This document shows, piece after piece, positions 1 through 8,424 of a DNA stretch of 64,000 nt. The notes below the pieces were generated by a model that saw only the letters and a list, made by a program, of their open reading frames with translations, was not told the DNA's origin and ran no database searches. Origin of the DNA: Fulvivirga marina (GTDB lineage Bacteria > Bacteroidota > Bacteroidia > Cytophagales > Cyclobacteriaceae). Numbering within the stretch: position 1 is the stretch's first letter; every line of letters starts with the position of its first letter. The stretch covers positions 75,733 to 139,732 of the forward strand of contig NZ_JAEUGD010000058.1 in the NCBI RefSeq assembly GCF_016775155.1, written 5' to 3'. The position numbers and the translations under genes are program-made.

Positions 1-104
1 TAGTTGGCTTTAATTGATACAAGTATACTGCTTACCTATGGTAGAAGAAAACCCACATCGACCAACCGCAAAATGAAAGGTTGAATCCCTAATAATACCT
101 GCGA
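1..104. repeat. Direct repeat, copy 1
   Basis: Identical to 228-331 except for six bases (85-90 against 312-317). The left end may lie outside the window, so the unit is at least 104 bp. No convincing coding potential was seen, although one frame is open to a TGA at 82-84 and could be the tail of a gene outside the window. Confidence 0.9.
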
Positions 105-183
105 ATAAAAACAAGGGAAGGGAAGAATTCAAACTGGGTGAGGCTGGAAAGCGAATCTCATCACTCAACCTGACCGAAACAAA

Positions 184-217
184 AAATCCCTCCGGAACCT
201 GGTTCTCGGAGGGATTT
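184..217 (-). terminator. Long hairpin between the two direct repeats
   Basis: Stem of 11 bp (184-194 with 207-217) continued by a 5-bp inner stem (195-199 with 201-205), interrupted by one bulged T. On the minus strand it is followed by a run of T, as in an intrinsic terminator. No minus-strand gene sits directly upstream, so it could equally belong to a repeated element formed with the flanking 104-bp repeats. Confidence 0.5.
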
Positions 218-227
218 CTGTTGTCTA

Positions 228-331
228 TAGTTGGCTTTAATTGATACAAGTATACTGCTTACCTATGGTAGAAGAAAACCCACATCGACCAACCGCAAAA
301 TGAAAGGTTGAGTGTCAAATAATACCTGCGA
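228..331. repeat. Direct repeat, copy 2
   Basis: Second copy of the 1-104 unit, offset by exactly 227 bp, with only the six-base block 312-317 different. It ends 24 bp before the start of the receiver-less response-regulator fragment, which suggests that a duplication or element insertion shaped this locus. Confidence 0.9.
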
Positions 332-354
332 GTGTATCAGTTTGACAAAAAGGC

Positions 355-618
355 ATGACGCTTTCTCATAAATACAAAACCACCGAACTGTCTGGCAAAG
401 AAGCTGATTTACTATATCTACTCTACAGCTCCGAGAACCAAACTCTAAAAAGGGAGTATATCCTGAAAGTTGTTTGGGGAGATGAGGGCGATTATGTAGG
501 TCGTACGCTGGACGTTTTCATATCGAAATTACGCAAGAAACTCGTGGCCGACACAAGCCTGAAAATAATAAATATACGAGGTATAGGGTATAAATTTGTG
601 ATAGGCAACCGGGGTTAA
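355..618 (+). CDS. Winged-helix DNA-binding domain of an OmpR/PhoB-type response regulator, without receiver
   Basis: This 87-aa product matches only the C-terminal effector domain of OmpR/PhoB regulators. It has the recognition-helix region around residues 52-63 (RTLDVFISKLRKKL) and the closing wing IRGIGYKF at 73-80. Full family members are about 230 aa and carry a receiver with a phosphorylated Asp; none is encoded upstream, and an in-frame TGA stands at 343-345, four codons before the ATG. A 104-bp repeat ends just upstream. It is either a truncated remnant of a regulator broken by the repeat or a small stand-alone DNA-binding protein. No cognate kinase is adjacent. Confidence 0.6.
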   Translation: MTLSHKYKTTELSGKEADLLYLLYSSENQTLKREYILKVVWGDEGDYVGRTLDVFISKLRKKLVADTSLKIINIRGIGYKFVIGNRG

Positions 619-1036
619 AACCAGTCAGATATGATATTTCTCATCTTGCTATAAATAGACACGAGACTCACCTAAGAAAGAGGCATACCTCTATATAAAG
701 AAGAAAATTAACAGTCCAGGTGCTTCTCTTTTCAAAAAGATTTTTTCTGTTGAAATATGGCATTAGGTATGAGTATATGGTTTTACATAAAATAAAAGAA
801 CCAGAGAATAATTCCCTGGTTCTCAAACTATAACAGTTTCTAAAGTAATCGACCCAGATTACCTTAGCACTCGCACATCAAAGTGTGCATTACAATTATC
901 GCTATATCAGGACGCTCAAATCATATTGAATTAACCAGTGTGTGGTTTCAATTGACGGATGTGGCCATCAATTGATGGTGTAATTAACCCTGGGCATTAA
1001 CAGCTCTCAGAAATACATGAAGTACATAAAAGTCAT
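619..1036. other. Intergenic region without a recognisable gene
   Basis: About 420 bp between the regulator fragment and the peptide gene. It contains the hairpin at 797-823 and a 28-bp stretch at 928-955 that resembles 1376-1403. The palindromic word TCAATTGA occurs twice near 950-976. No plausible coding frame was seen. Confidence 0.5.
797..823 (-). terminator. Hairpin, terminator-like on the minus strand
   Basis: Arms AGAACCAG (797-804) and CTGGTTCT (816-823), with a further GAAT/ATTC pairing inside. Read on the minus strand, the stem is followed by a TTTTATTTT tail. It could end a transcript coming from the peptide gene at 1088-1309. Confidence 0.45.
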
Positions 1037-1065
1037 AGCAGAATCTCACAAACCGAGACTCTGCT
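1037..1065 (-). terminator. Hairpin just downstream of the peptide gene
   Basis: Two 11-bp arms (1037-1047 and 1055-1065) with one mismatch and a 7-nt loop, starting about 22 bp after the stop of the 1088-1309 gene. The tail on the minus strand is only moderately T-rich. A hairpin with the same outer arms (GCAGA...TCTGC) occurs at about 1445-1472. Confidence 0.45.
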
Positions 1066-1087
1066 ACAAACTTAATGAGAGAACACT

Positions 1088-1309
1088 TTAGCATGCTGTA
1101 TTTCCAGCAGTAGCCGGACATTCAGCATCCCAGGTATACAATGGGTCCTTAATTTCACAAACGAAGGCAACACTTTGGAATGGACAAAGAACTGAGTTAA
1201 GTATCACGGCTCTTCCTCCTCCCTGAGCAGTATTTTGAGATTCTTTAGGAACCTCTGTAACGAAGCTATTAACTTTTAAATCATCGAGTTTTAACTTTGA
1301 CTTTTTCAT
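1088..1309 (-). CDS. Putative RiPP precursor, class I lanthipeptide (pinensin-like) type
   Basis: A 73-aa peptide whose N-terminus (KLKLDDLKVNSFVTEV, residues 5-20) closely fits the conserved leader of Bacteroidota class I lanthipeptide precursors (LxLxxLxVxSFVT). A GGG at 30-32 may mark the leader/core border. The 41-residue core then has Cys at 42, 51, 64 and 73 and Ser/Thr at 39, 46, 59, 67 and 71, suitable for dehydration and thioether rings. No LanB, LanC, protease or ABC exporter of this class lies in the window; they could lie left of base 1 or elsewhere. The ATG at 1309 is the only good start. The family call is by leader resemblance; ring formation is inference. Confidence 0.65.
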   Translation of the reverse strand: MKKSKLKLDDLKVNSFVTEVPKESQNTAQGGGRAVILNSVLCPFQSVAFVCEIKDPLYTWDAECPATAGNTAC

Positions 1310-1375
1310 AATTGTGATTTTTGGTTGGTTATATTCATCACAATTATAGAGGCTATAATGTATTCAGGAGATGGC

Positions 1376-1472
1376 CGATTAACCAATGCGTGGTTTCAGT
1401 TGATATTTGCTGGGTGTGGATTGATAGGGTTTTGGGAGGTAGGCGCAGAGCCCTCCTCGAGAGAACTCTGCT
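1376..1472. repeat. Degenerate copy of the 3' flank of the peptide gene
   Basis: 1376-1403 resembles 928-955 (shared core ATTAACCA, then GTGGTTTCA). Further right, a hairpin at about 1445-1472 has the same outer arms as 1037-1065, in the same order. This suggests that the 3' flank of the peptide gene was once duplicated, with a second gene copy possibly lost. By-eye alignment only. Confidence 0.35.
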
Positions 1473-1543
1473 GAGAAAGAGGCTTAACTCTTCTCGAAAT
1501 TAAATTTTACAACTTATTTCTTTCACGGGAATTGCGAATCCGT

Positions 1544-2077
1544 TTACATCATCATAGTCCTGACTTTTTCTAATAAAGTCACGAGCTCAGGAAAATCATC
1601 TTTTTTTAAGAACAAATAAGATTTCCCATCATTTTGCATCAATTTCAAGTATGTTGACCAAGTCCCTTTATTCCAATAGCAACCCGCTTCAAACCCTCCA
1701 CGGCTTTTATAAATAACTTCTGTATAATTTATCGGAGTTGAAGAAAGCACTTTTTGTTGCATCATTTTTATTGACTTCAGTAGTCCATCAATTTCATCGG
1801 CATCCAACGAAGCAACCTTTGTATCTGCTGAATAACTGCCTACTACTTCATACTCAAACCTTACTGCACTAATTGATTCATCTGATACTAAGTCGGTATA
1901 ACGAACAACTTTAACATCAGCTTTATTAATTCTCGATACATCAATAAATTCCTTTTGAATTAGAGTTCCCGCTTTTGCTGAAAACTTTTCAGCATTACTT
2001 ACTTCATGTTTGTTTTCAATCTGTCCATAGCTGATCTTGAAAGCTAAAAGTGGTATTAGTATAAATAAATGTTTCAT
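1544..2077 (-). CDS. Hypothetical secreted protein
   Basis: A 177-aa protein with a clear signal peptide (MKHLFILIPLLAF, cleavage after SYGQ near residue 19). The rest is soluble and of mixed alpha/beta character, ending in a helix (PELVTLLEKVRTMMM). No family was recognised. It stands alone on the minus strand upstream of the peptide gene, separated from it by 234 bp. Periplasmic or exported location is inferred from the signal peptide only. Confidence 0.75.
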   Translation of the reverse strand: MKHLFILIPLLAFKISYGQIENKHEVSNAEKFSAKAGTLIQKEFIDVSRINKADVKVVRYTDLVSDESISAVRFEYEVVGSYSADTKVASLDADEIDGLLKSIKMMQQKVLSSTPINYTEVIYKSRGGFEAGCYWNKGTWSTYLKLMQNDGKSYLFLKKDDFPELVTLLEKVRTMMM

Positions 2078-2383
2078 TGTTTTACCTTTTTAATTTTCAT
2101 TTATTTTGTTGCCCCCTACAAAGGAGTCTGTCCACTTGTGAAATAAATCATTCGCACCCCTACTATCAATCTAACTTTCCCAATGATAGCAATCACTTTC
2201 CTAAAGTCATTAGGTGGCCTTCAAGAGATAATTAGATAGATTGCCGAATAATTATAATACTTTCAACTTCGCTCCCCGAAAGTGTTCGGAACAGTCCGTA
2301 CCTCTCTCCACGCAGTGACGATCAAAATATGGTTATTCGTTATTAATTTCACGGTACAGCGATTACCACTTACCGAAATACCA
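2078..2383. other. Intergenic region, nothing recognised
   Basis: About 306 bp between the secreted protein and the end of the polymerase gene. It has no strong hairpin with a T tail and no convincing reading frame. A plus-strand frame from 2282 is antisense to the polymerase C-terminus and is treated as a shadow. Confidence 0.4.
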
Positions 2384-5374
2384 TCACCGATTACTAACCA
2401 CCCTCAACACCCCAGTATCATCCGTATATCTCGGATCATCGATATAGGGCAGTTTTTCCATGGCGGAGACTTCGAGGGTACAGAATTCAAATTCTACTAC
2501 TACTTTGCCTGTAATTTTGTAAATGCCTTTGCCTCTGAAGGGGTGCTTGTAGGCCACTTGTGGGAAGTGCACGGTATCAATGAAGTGGCCACCACGATCC
2601 AGGAAGGTGCCAAAGTTCATGCGATCGCCTTTACTCGTGCTCGTGTTTTTGATGGCCACGAGGTATCCGAGTATGGTTATTTCCTGATTGAGAAAATCCA
2701 TCATCTCACTAACTCTGTTTATACTTACCGCAGGTTCATCACGGAGTAGCGTGAACGGGTCGCATAGAGGAAAACCAAACAACTCCATTTCCTCAAAAGC
2801 ATCTTCAAACCGGTAAGTATATAGCTTGGGGAGCTTAATTTCTTTGGTTGGTGCATCATCAAACAAAGACGGTACCAGGTTTGTCTTTTTGGTGCTACCC
2901 AAGGCGATATGTGCCTGCCAAAGCAGTTCTTTTTTCGACTTACCGGTAAACCGGAAGCCTCCGGAACGAATAAGCAGGCTCAGCTGCTCCAATGAAATAA
3001 AAACACGTTTTAAAAAATCATTCAGGTTTAGGAAAAGTCGCTTACTACGAGCCATTAATATATTTTCTATTACCTGGCCCTCAAGATCCTTGATCAGATC
3101 AAACCCCAGGTAAATCCTCTCCCTTTCTATCACAGCATAAGCCGCACTTTTATTTACACACGGATGCACAATCTGCGCTCCATGCATACGTGCTTCATGG
3201 ATGTATAGCTCTCTCCTATAAAAACCACCCCCATTATTGAGCACACTTACCATATACTCCAACGGATAGTGAGCTTTCAAAAAAAGACTTTGGTAACTCT
3301 CCACTGCATACGAGGCAGAGTGCCCTTTTGCAAAAGCATAACCGGCAAAGCTTTCTATTTGCCGCCACACATCCGCAGCTAATTCATAGGAATGCCCTTC
3401 TGCTTTGCAATTGGCAAAGTACTTCTCTTTCACCTTCTGAAACTCTTCCCTTGAACGAAATTTACCTGACATCCCACGGCGAAGTACATCGGCCTCTCCC
3501 AGGTCCAGCTTGGCAAAATAGTGCGCCACTTTGATCACATCCTCCTGGTACACCATCACCCCAAAGGTATCTGGCATAATCTTCAACAATACAGGGTGTG
3601 CATCCTTCACCCTTTCAGGATCACGAAACCTCAAAATATATTCACGCATCATCCCCGACTTAGCCACGCCGGGCCTGATGATGGAGCTGGCAGCCACAAG
3701 CCCCAAATAATGATCTACCCGAAGCTTCTTTAGCAGCATACGCATAGCCGGTGACTCCACATAAAAGCAACCAATGGCCTGCCCCTCTCTCAAAATGGCT
3801 TTTACCTGCCTATCTTCTTTAAAGCGCTTGATATCGTGAATATCAATCTCTTCATCTTCGGGCCGATTCTCCCTGATGATCTCCAGTGTATCTTTAATCT
3901 TCCCCAGCCCTCGCTGACCTAAAATATCAAACTTATAAAGTCCGATATCTTCTGCAATCACCATATCGAAATGAGTAACAGGAAAGCCTTTTGGCGGCAA
4001 GCTGGTAGCAGTATAGTTGTGAATAGATTTTTCAGCGATTAAGATGCCTCCGGCATGCACACTCATATGACTGGGGAAGCCTGATATCAACTGACCATAC
4101 CTCAACACCAGGGCTGATACCTGATCCACTGCTTCACCTCCCTCAGTCAACCGGTCAATCTCATGAGGTGGCAGACCAAACACCTTACTAAGTTCTCTTA
4201 CCATAGCCCGGTACTGAAAGGTACTGTAGGTAGCCAACAGTGCCACCCCGTTGGGCACCCTTTTGTTGAAATACTCAAAAATAAACCTTGTTACATCTTC
4301 CCGGTCACGCCACGAAAAGTCGATATCAAAGTCGGGCGGATTTTTCCTGTACAGGTTGATAAACCGCTCAAAGTACAGATCCAGCTCTATCGGGTCCACA
4401 TCCGTGATCCTTAGCAGGTAGGCTACTATGCTATTAGCTCCACTTCCCCTGCCTACATAAAAGTACCCCCTCTTACGTGCATAGCATACTATTTTACAGT
4501 TGATAAGAAAATAAGCCAAAAAGCCCTTCTGCCTTATAGTGGCCAGTTCGTTCTCCACTCTGTCCAAAATATCATCACCAGGATCGTCATAGCGATATTT
4601 CAACCCGCGCATGCACAACCGGTGTACCAGCCGGTAGTCCTCCTCCTCAGAGCCTGTATATGTTTTCAGGTTGAGCTGAGCACTTTCCCCAAATTCAAAT
4701 GAGATATGGCACCCATCCAAAAGTTTGGCCGCATTGTCTACCAGCCCCGTAAACTCTTCGTACTTTTCCCTCAGTTCTTCCGCGGGCATCATCCTGTGGT
4801 GCGACTCACCTTCCTCTGATTTGGACAACTTGCTAAGCAGGGTGTTGTTATCAATAGCCCGTAACAACCGATGAGCATTGTAGTCTCTCTTTTTGCGAAA
4901 GGTAACAGTTTGCAATGCTACTAATTTCTCTTGCCGGTGCCTCCATGGAGAAAAGCGCAAACGCATAATGTCTTCAGGACGCACACCAATGAATTCGTTC
5001 TTCCTTAAAACCTCTCCTGAAAAACCCGCAAAAGGATAGATCACATAAACATGCTCAAAAGCCGGCGCCCGAGTTGAAATACTTTCCTTCTTATGCAGAT
5101 GCCATGAAACATACTCATTGAGTTCCCTAAAACCCTCATTGTTTATAGCAATACCAATAAACTGCTGCTGCGCACCATTCCTGAAATCAATCCCCAACAC
5201 AGGCCTTACTCCATACTTCTCCGACAGCCGAACGAAGTTCAGACAACCTGCTGTAGAGTTGATGTCGGTCAATGCCAGGCAATCTACTCCAAACCGCTGT
5301 GCCTCCTCTAATAGCTCTCCGGGACTGATAGCACCATATTTAAAGCTGTAATATGTATGATTGTTCAAGTACAT
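2384..5374 (-). CDS. dnaE2: DNA polymerase III alpha subunit, error-prone DnaE2/ImuC-like
   Basis: About 996 aa of C-family replicative polymerase. The N-terminal PHP domain (about 1-200) has TDIN where active PHP domains have TDH, so a metal ligand is probably lost. The palm carries GRGSGANS (about 308-315) and the catalytic pair in PDFDIDF (about 347-353). Further on come YQEDVIKVA and LGEADVLRRGMSGK. At about 1000 aa it is shorter than replicative DnaE (about 1160) and fits the DnaE2/ImuC size. It lies 110 bp downstream of dinB on the same strand, like imuB-imuC mutasome operons, but no imuA is present. The start is placed at the ATG at 5374 (MYLNNHTYYS) instead of 11 codons upstream, because the family begins there and GGGA lies about 12 bp before it. 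Role inferred: lesion bypass synthesis. Confidence 0.88.
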   Translation of the reverse strand: MYLNNHTYYSFKYGAISPGELLEEAQRFGVDCLALTDINSTAGCLNFVRLSEKYGVRPVLGIDFRNGAQQQFIGIAINNEGFRELNEYVSWHLHKKESISTRAPAFEHVYVIYPFAGFSGEVLRKNEFIGVRPEDIMRLRFSPWRHRQEKLVALQTVTFRKKRDYNAHRLLRAIDNNTLLSKLSKSEEGESHHRMMPAEELREKYEEFTGLVDNAAKLLDGCHISFEFGESAQLNLKTYTGSEEEDYRLVHRLCMRGLKYRYDDPGDDILDRVENELATIRQKGFLAYFLINCKIVCYARKRGYFYVGRGSGANSIVAYLLRITDVDPIELDLYFERFINLYRKNPPDFDIDFSWRDREDVTRFIFEYFNKRVPNGVALLATYSTFQYRAMVRELSKVFGLPPHEIDRLTEGGEAVDQVSALVLRYGQLISGFPSHMSVHAGGILIAEKSIHNYTATSLPPKGFPVTHFDMVIAEDIGLYKFDILGQRGLGKIKDTLEIIRENRPEDEEIDIHDIKRFKEDRQVKAILREGQAIGCFYVESPAMRMLLKKLRVDHYLGLVAASSIIRPGVAKSGMMREYILRFRDPERVKDAHPVLLKIMPDTFGVMVYQEDVIKVAHYFAKLDLGEADVLRRGMSGKFRSREEFQKVKEKYFANCKAEGHSYELAADVWRQIESFAGYAFAKGHSASYAVESYQSLFLKAHYPLEYMVSVLNNGGGFYRRELYIHEARMHGAQIVHPCVNKSAAYAVIERERIYLGFDLIKDLEGQVIENILMARSKRLFLNLNDFLKRVFISLEQLSLLIRSGGFRFTGKSKKELLWQAHIALGSTKKTNLVPSLFDDAPTKEIKLPKLYTYRFEDAFEEMELFGFPLCDPFTLLRDEPAVSINRVSEMMDFLNQEITILGYLVAIKNTSTSKGDRMNFGTFLDRGGHFIDTVHFPQVAYKHPFRGKGIYKITGKVVVEFEFCTLEVSAMEKLPYIDDPRYTDDTGVLRVVSNR

Positions 5375-5484
5375 TTTTTTGTTACTAGTCCCTAGTTCAT
5401 GATTCACTACCGCTCACCAGATACCTATCGCCAAATACCAATGTCTTCCATCTTCGGTCTTCTGTCTCCAGACTTCCCACTTCT

Positions 5485-6699
5485 CTAAGCCCTCCTGTTA
5501 GGCAAAAGTGGCGGTGGCTCTCCTCTAAAAGGATTAAACCGGCTAATCGTCTTGGCTTCTATACCAGCCGCACGCATCACGCTTCTGTCTCCATGCTTAT
5601 CTCTCACTTTATCCATAGCCTGATACAGGTTGATCATCTCGGTGGCATCTTCAAAAAGGTTGATCTGATACCCTCCATTCACCAGGTGACTGAACCGGAC
5701 ACCTATCAGCCGGACCAGTAGCCGTTTGTTGTATAGCTTATCAAACAATTCCAGCACCTTAGGTATAAGAACATGATCGGCAGAGGTATAAGGAATACGG
5801 TTTTGCAGGGTATGGGTATTAAAATCAGAATACCGCACTTTTACCGTCACGCATGAGGTAAGTTTTTCTCCCCTCCGAAGCTGGAAGGCAAGGTTTTCTG
5901 CCATTGCCAGTAAGATCCCTTTTAACTTGATCACATCTATGGTGTCTCTGTCAAAAGTTCGCTCTGTAGAAATAGATTTACGCTCCGAATATGGTATCAC
6001 CAGGGAACGGTCAATACCATTGGCTTTTTCCCAAATGGTGACTCCATTCTTGCCAAACACTTTTTCCATCAGCTCCATAGGCATTTCCTGGATGGTCTGT
6101 ATCTTCCTTATGCCCAGATCACGCAATGCATGGTAGGTCTTCTCTCCCACCATCGGTATTTTGGTCACAGATAGCGGACCAAGGAAGGCTTTTTCCAAAC
6201 CATAATCAACTTTAAGCTGATTATTAGGCTTGGCCTCTCCGGTAGCTACTTTCGAAACCGTTTTATTCTCAGACAAACCAAACGAAATGGGCAGCCCGGT
6301 TTCTTTCATTATTTTCTTACGCAGCTCTGAGGCCAGCACCAGACTGTTGAAAAACCGGTCCATCCCCGAAAGGTCAACATAAAACTCATCTATGGAAGTT
6401 TTTTCATATACCGGTACTCCTTCTTTAATGATCTCTGTTACCTCCTCCGATTTTTTAGAGTATGTGCCGGCGTTACCCTTAATAATAATAGCCTCCGGAC
6501 ATAGCTGGCGAGCCAGCTTCATAGGCATAGCCGAATGGACTCCAAACTTCCTGGCCTCGTAGCTACACGATGCGACCACCCCCCGGTCAGTTGTGCCTCC
6601 TATCAGGATGGGTTTACCTATAAGCTTACTGTCAATAAGCCTTTCGCAAGAAACGAAAAAGGTATCAAGGTCCATATGTAAAATTGAGCGCTCTGCCAT
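5485..6699 (-). CDS. dinB: DNA polymerase IV (DinB, Y-family translesion polymerase)
   Basis: A 404-aa Y-family polymerase. The palm residues are intact: the first catalytic Asp in HMDLDTFF (residues 9-16) and the Asp-Glu pair in SIDEFYVDL (near 103). This makes it a true Pol IV, not the inactive ImuB type. A helix-hairpin-helix and little-finger domain follow. QINLF near the C-terminus matches the beta-clamp-binding motif QxxLF. The ATG at 6699 (MAERSILHMD) was chosen because a good promoter (-7 at 6724-6731) would start transcription near 6717, inside the longer GTG-initiated frame at 6720. The DnaE2-like gene follows on the same strand, so both probably act together in damage tolerance. 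Confidence 0.93.
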   Translation of the reverse strand: MAERSILHMDLDTFFVSCERLIDSKLIGKPILIGGTTDRGVVASCSYEARKFGVHSAMPMKLARQLCPEAIIIKGNAGTYSKKSEEVTEIIKEGVPVYEKTSIDEFYVDLSGMDRFFNSLVLASELRKKIMKETGLPISFGLSENKTVSKVATGEAKPNNQLKVDYGLEKAFLGPLSVTKIPMVGEKTYHALRDLGIRKIQTIQEMPMELMEKVFGKNGVTIWEKANGIDRSLVIPYSERKSISTERTFDRDTIDVIKLKGILLAMAENLAFQLRRGEKLTSCVTVKVRYSDFNTHTLQNRIPYTSADHVLIPKVLELFDKLYNKRLLVRLIGVRFSHLVNGGYQINLFEDATEMINLYQAMDKVRDKHGDRSVMRAAGIEAKTISRFNPFRGEPPPLLPNRRA

Positions 6700-6723
6700 A
6701 AAGTTGTGATCCCGTATCACTTA

Positions 6724-6752
6724 CAAATATAATATCCGTAGACTAAATTCAA
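6724..6752 (-). promoter_or_regulatory. Bacteroidota-type promoter of dinB
   Basis: On the minus strand, TTG (6750-6752), 18 bp spacer and TATATTTG (6724-6731) match the primary-sigma consensus TTG-N17-23-TAnnTTTG. The predicted transcription start lies about 20 bp before the ATG at 6699. No LexA-like palindrome was noticed. Confidence 0.6.
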
Positions 6753-6830
6753 TAGCTAATACTAATAATTTTAGTATTATAAATATTGAGAGATTTAAGC
6801 TAGTTTTAGGCTTTAGTATGCAATGGAGAG

Positions 6831-8186
6831 ATGAGGTTCTATAAAAAATTCACTTTTAAGGTTGCTGCCAGGCTTTTTATGATCCTCGCAGTGATGGCGG
6901 CTTTTGCCTTGATCTTTGGAGACGACAGGCTGTTCTTCAATCAAATTATTTTATTCATCGTTCTTGTTTTACAGGTAGTGGAATTACTCAAGTTCATTAA
7001 CCACACCAACCGGGAGCTGGCAAAATTCCTGCTTGCTATAAAATACCGAGATTTTTCAATCAATTTCAGTAAAAGCAAGATCGGGCAGTCGTTTGATGAG
7101 CTTAATGAAGCCTTTACGGAGATTATTGATACCTATAAAAATGTGACTATCGAGAATGAGGGCCAGTTTCATTACTTAAAGATGGTCGTCAGCAATATCA
7201 ACATCGGCATCATATCTCTTGAAAACAATGAAAATATTGTATTGATCAACAAACCCGCAGAACAGGCACTAAGTGCAGAGGGAGTTAGAAACTGGAAGAT
7301 ACTAAAATCCAAACAACCTTCATTTGTACAGGAAATTGACGCTATTGGCGATACCGGCCGCAAGTTGATCAACATTGATGTTCATGGCGAAAACAGAACA
7401 CTTTCTGTCGATGTGAACTCAATGATCATGCTCAATAAAACTTATAAACTGATCACTTTTCAGGATATTAAAGGGGAAATTGAGCAAACGGAAATAGAGG
7501 CTTGGCATAAGCTCATCCGCATTCTTACCCACGAGATTATGAATAGCGCCACTCCTATCTCTTCCCTCACCGAAACCATGCAAACCATGCTGGAGAAAGA
7601 TGGGAAACAAAGGCCTCTGGAGGAACTGGATGAGGAAACTATTGAAGACCTGCGCTTTTCATTAAAAACCATACAAAAACGTAGCAACGGCATGGTTGCT
7701 TTTATTAATGATTACAGAAAGTTAACCAAGGTAGCCAAACCAAAACTTGAGTCTGTAACGGTACAGGAATTGTTCAGTTCTATCGAGAACCTGATGAGCA
7801 GTCAGTTAAGCAAAGAAAACATCCGGCTTGAAATCCGGATCGATAAAATAACCACCATGCAAATGGATAGTCACCTGATTGAGCAGGTGCTAATTAACCT
7901 GATCACCAATAGTATCCATGCCCTTGAAGGGGCGACCAACCCCACCATTCACTTAAAGGCCTATAAAGATTACGACAAGCAAGTGATTGAGATCAGGGAC
8001 AACGGTTGTGGTATCTCTAAAAAGGAACTCAATCAAATATTTGTACCTTTCTTCTCCACCAAAAAGCATGGCTCCGGCATTGGTTTAAGTCTCTCAAAAC
8101 AGATCATGCATCTGCACGGTGGCAACATCAAAGTAAGCTCGGAACTTGGCGAAGGTACGGAGATACGGTTGTTTTTTAGGGAGTAG
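6831..8186 (+). CDS. Sensor histidine kinase, NtrY-like
   Basis: A 451-aa membrane kinase. Two close transmembrane segments (about 10-30 and 36-54) are followed by a linker and a PAS-like region (about 115-220). The HisKA domain has the phospho-accepting His at 234 (LTHEIMNSATPIS), and the ATPase domain has the N box (LINLITNS, 354-361), DNGCGI (390-395) and GSGIGLS (414-420). The N-terminus is predicted cytoplasmic with almost no periplasmic loop, so the signal may be intramembrane or cytosolic. Relatives are often paired with an NtrC-type regulator, but none is adjacent here; dinB is divergent and the next gene is convergent. Confidence 0.88.
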   Translation: MRFYKKFTFKVAARLFMILAVMAAFALIFGDDRLFFNQIILFIVLVLQVVELLKFINHTNRELAKFLLAIKYRDFSINFSKSKIGQSFDELNEAFTEIIDTYKNVTIENEGQFHYLKMVVSNINIGIISLENNENIVLINKPAEQALSAEGVRNWKILKSKQPSFVQEIDAIGDTGRKLINIDVHGENRTLSVDVNSMIMLNKTYKLITFQDIKGEIEQTEIEAWHKLIRILTHEIMNSATPISSLTETMQTMLEKDGKQRPLEELDEETIEDLRFSLKTIQKRSNGMVAFINDYRKLTKVAKPKLESVTVQELFSSIENLMSSQLSKENIRLEIRIDKITTMQMDSHLIEQVLINLITNSIHALEGATNPTIHLKAYKDYDKQVIEIRDNGCGISKKELNQIFVPFFSTKKHGSGIGLSLSKQIMHLHGGNIKVSSELGEGTEIRLFFRE

Positions 8187-8296
8187 TATGCTGCCTCCGT
8201 AGAGCAACCTGATCCAAACCGGTGTATGTCCCCTGACCATGAAGAGGGAATAACATAAAACATAAAGGAACCTGTAAGGAAGAGTATAAACAAAAA

Positions 8297-8319
8297 AGGC
8301 CTGCTATAATAGCAGGCCT
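8297..8319 (-). terminator. Intrinsic terminator of the outer-membrane barrel gene
   Basis: Perfect 10-bp arms (8297-8306 and 8310-8319) with a 3-nt loop. On the minus strand they are followed by six T. It ends the convergent barrel transcript and may also block read-through from the kinase gene. Confidence 0.8.
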
Positions 8320-8424
8320 CAAGGGACAGTTATTCCGATAAGCACCTCTCCTTAAATACTTAGAAATAAGTGTCTGTCCCTATAATTGATTTTGGCTCTC
8401 GAACAGACATTCTTATGTTGACCT

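Noticed and set aside
184-217. Integron attC site or phage att site
   Set aside because: The hairpin is perfect and short, with no conserved attC core, and no integrase gene is in the window.
1321-1503. Plus-strand 60-codon frame near the peptide gene
   Set aside because: It spans the degenerate repeat and the promoter side of the minus-strand gene, with no recognisable features.
2282-2749. Plus-strand 155-codon open frame
   Set aside because: Antisense to the conserved C-terminus of the DnaE-type polymerase; no family likeness.
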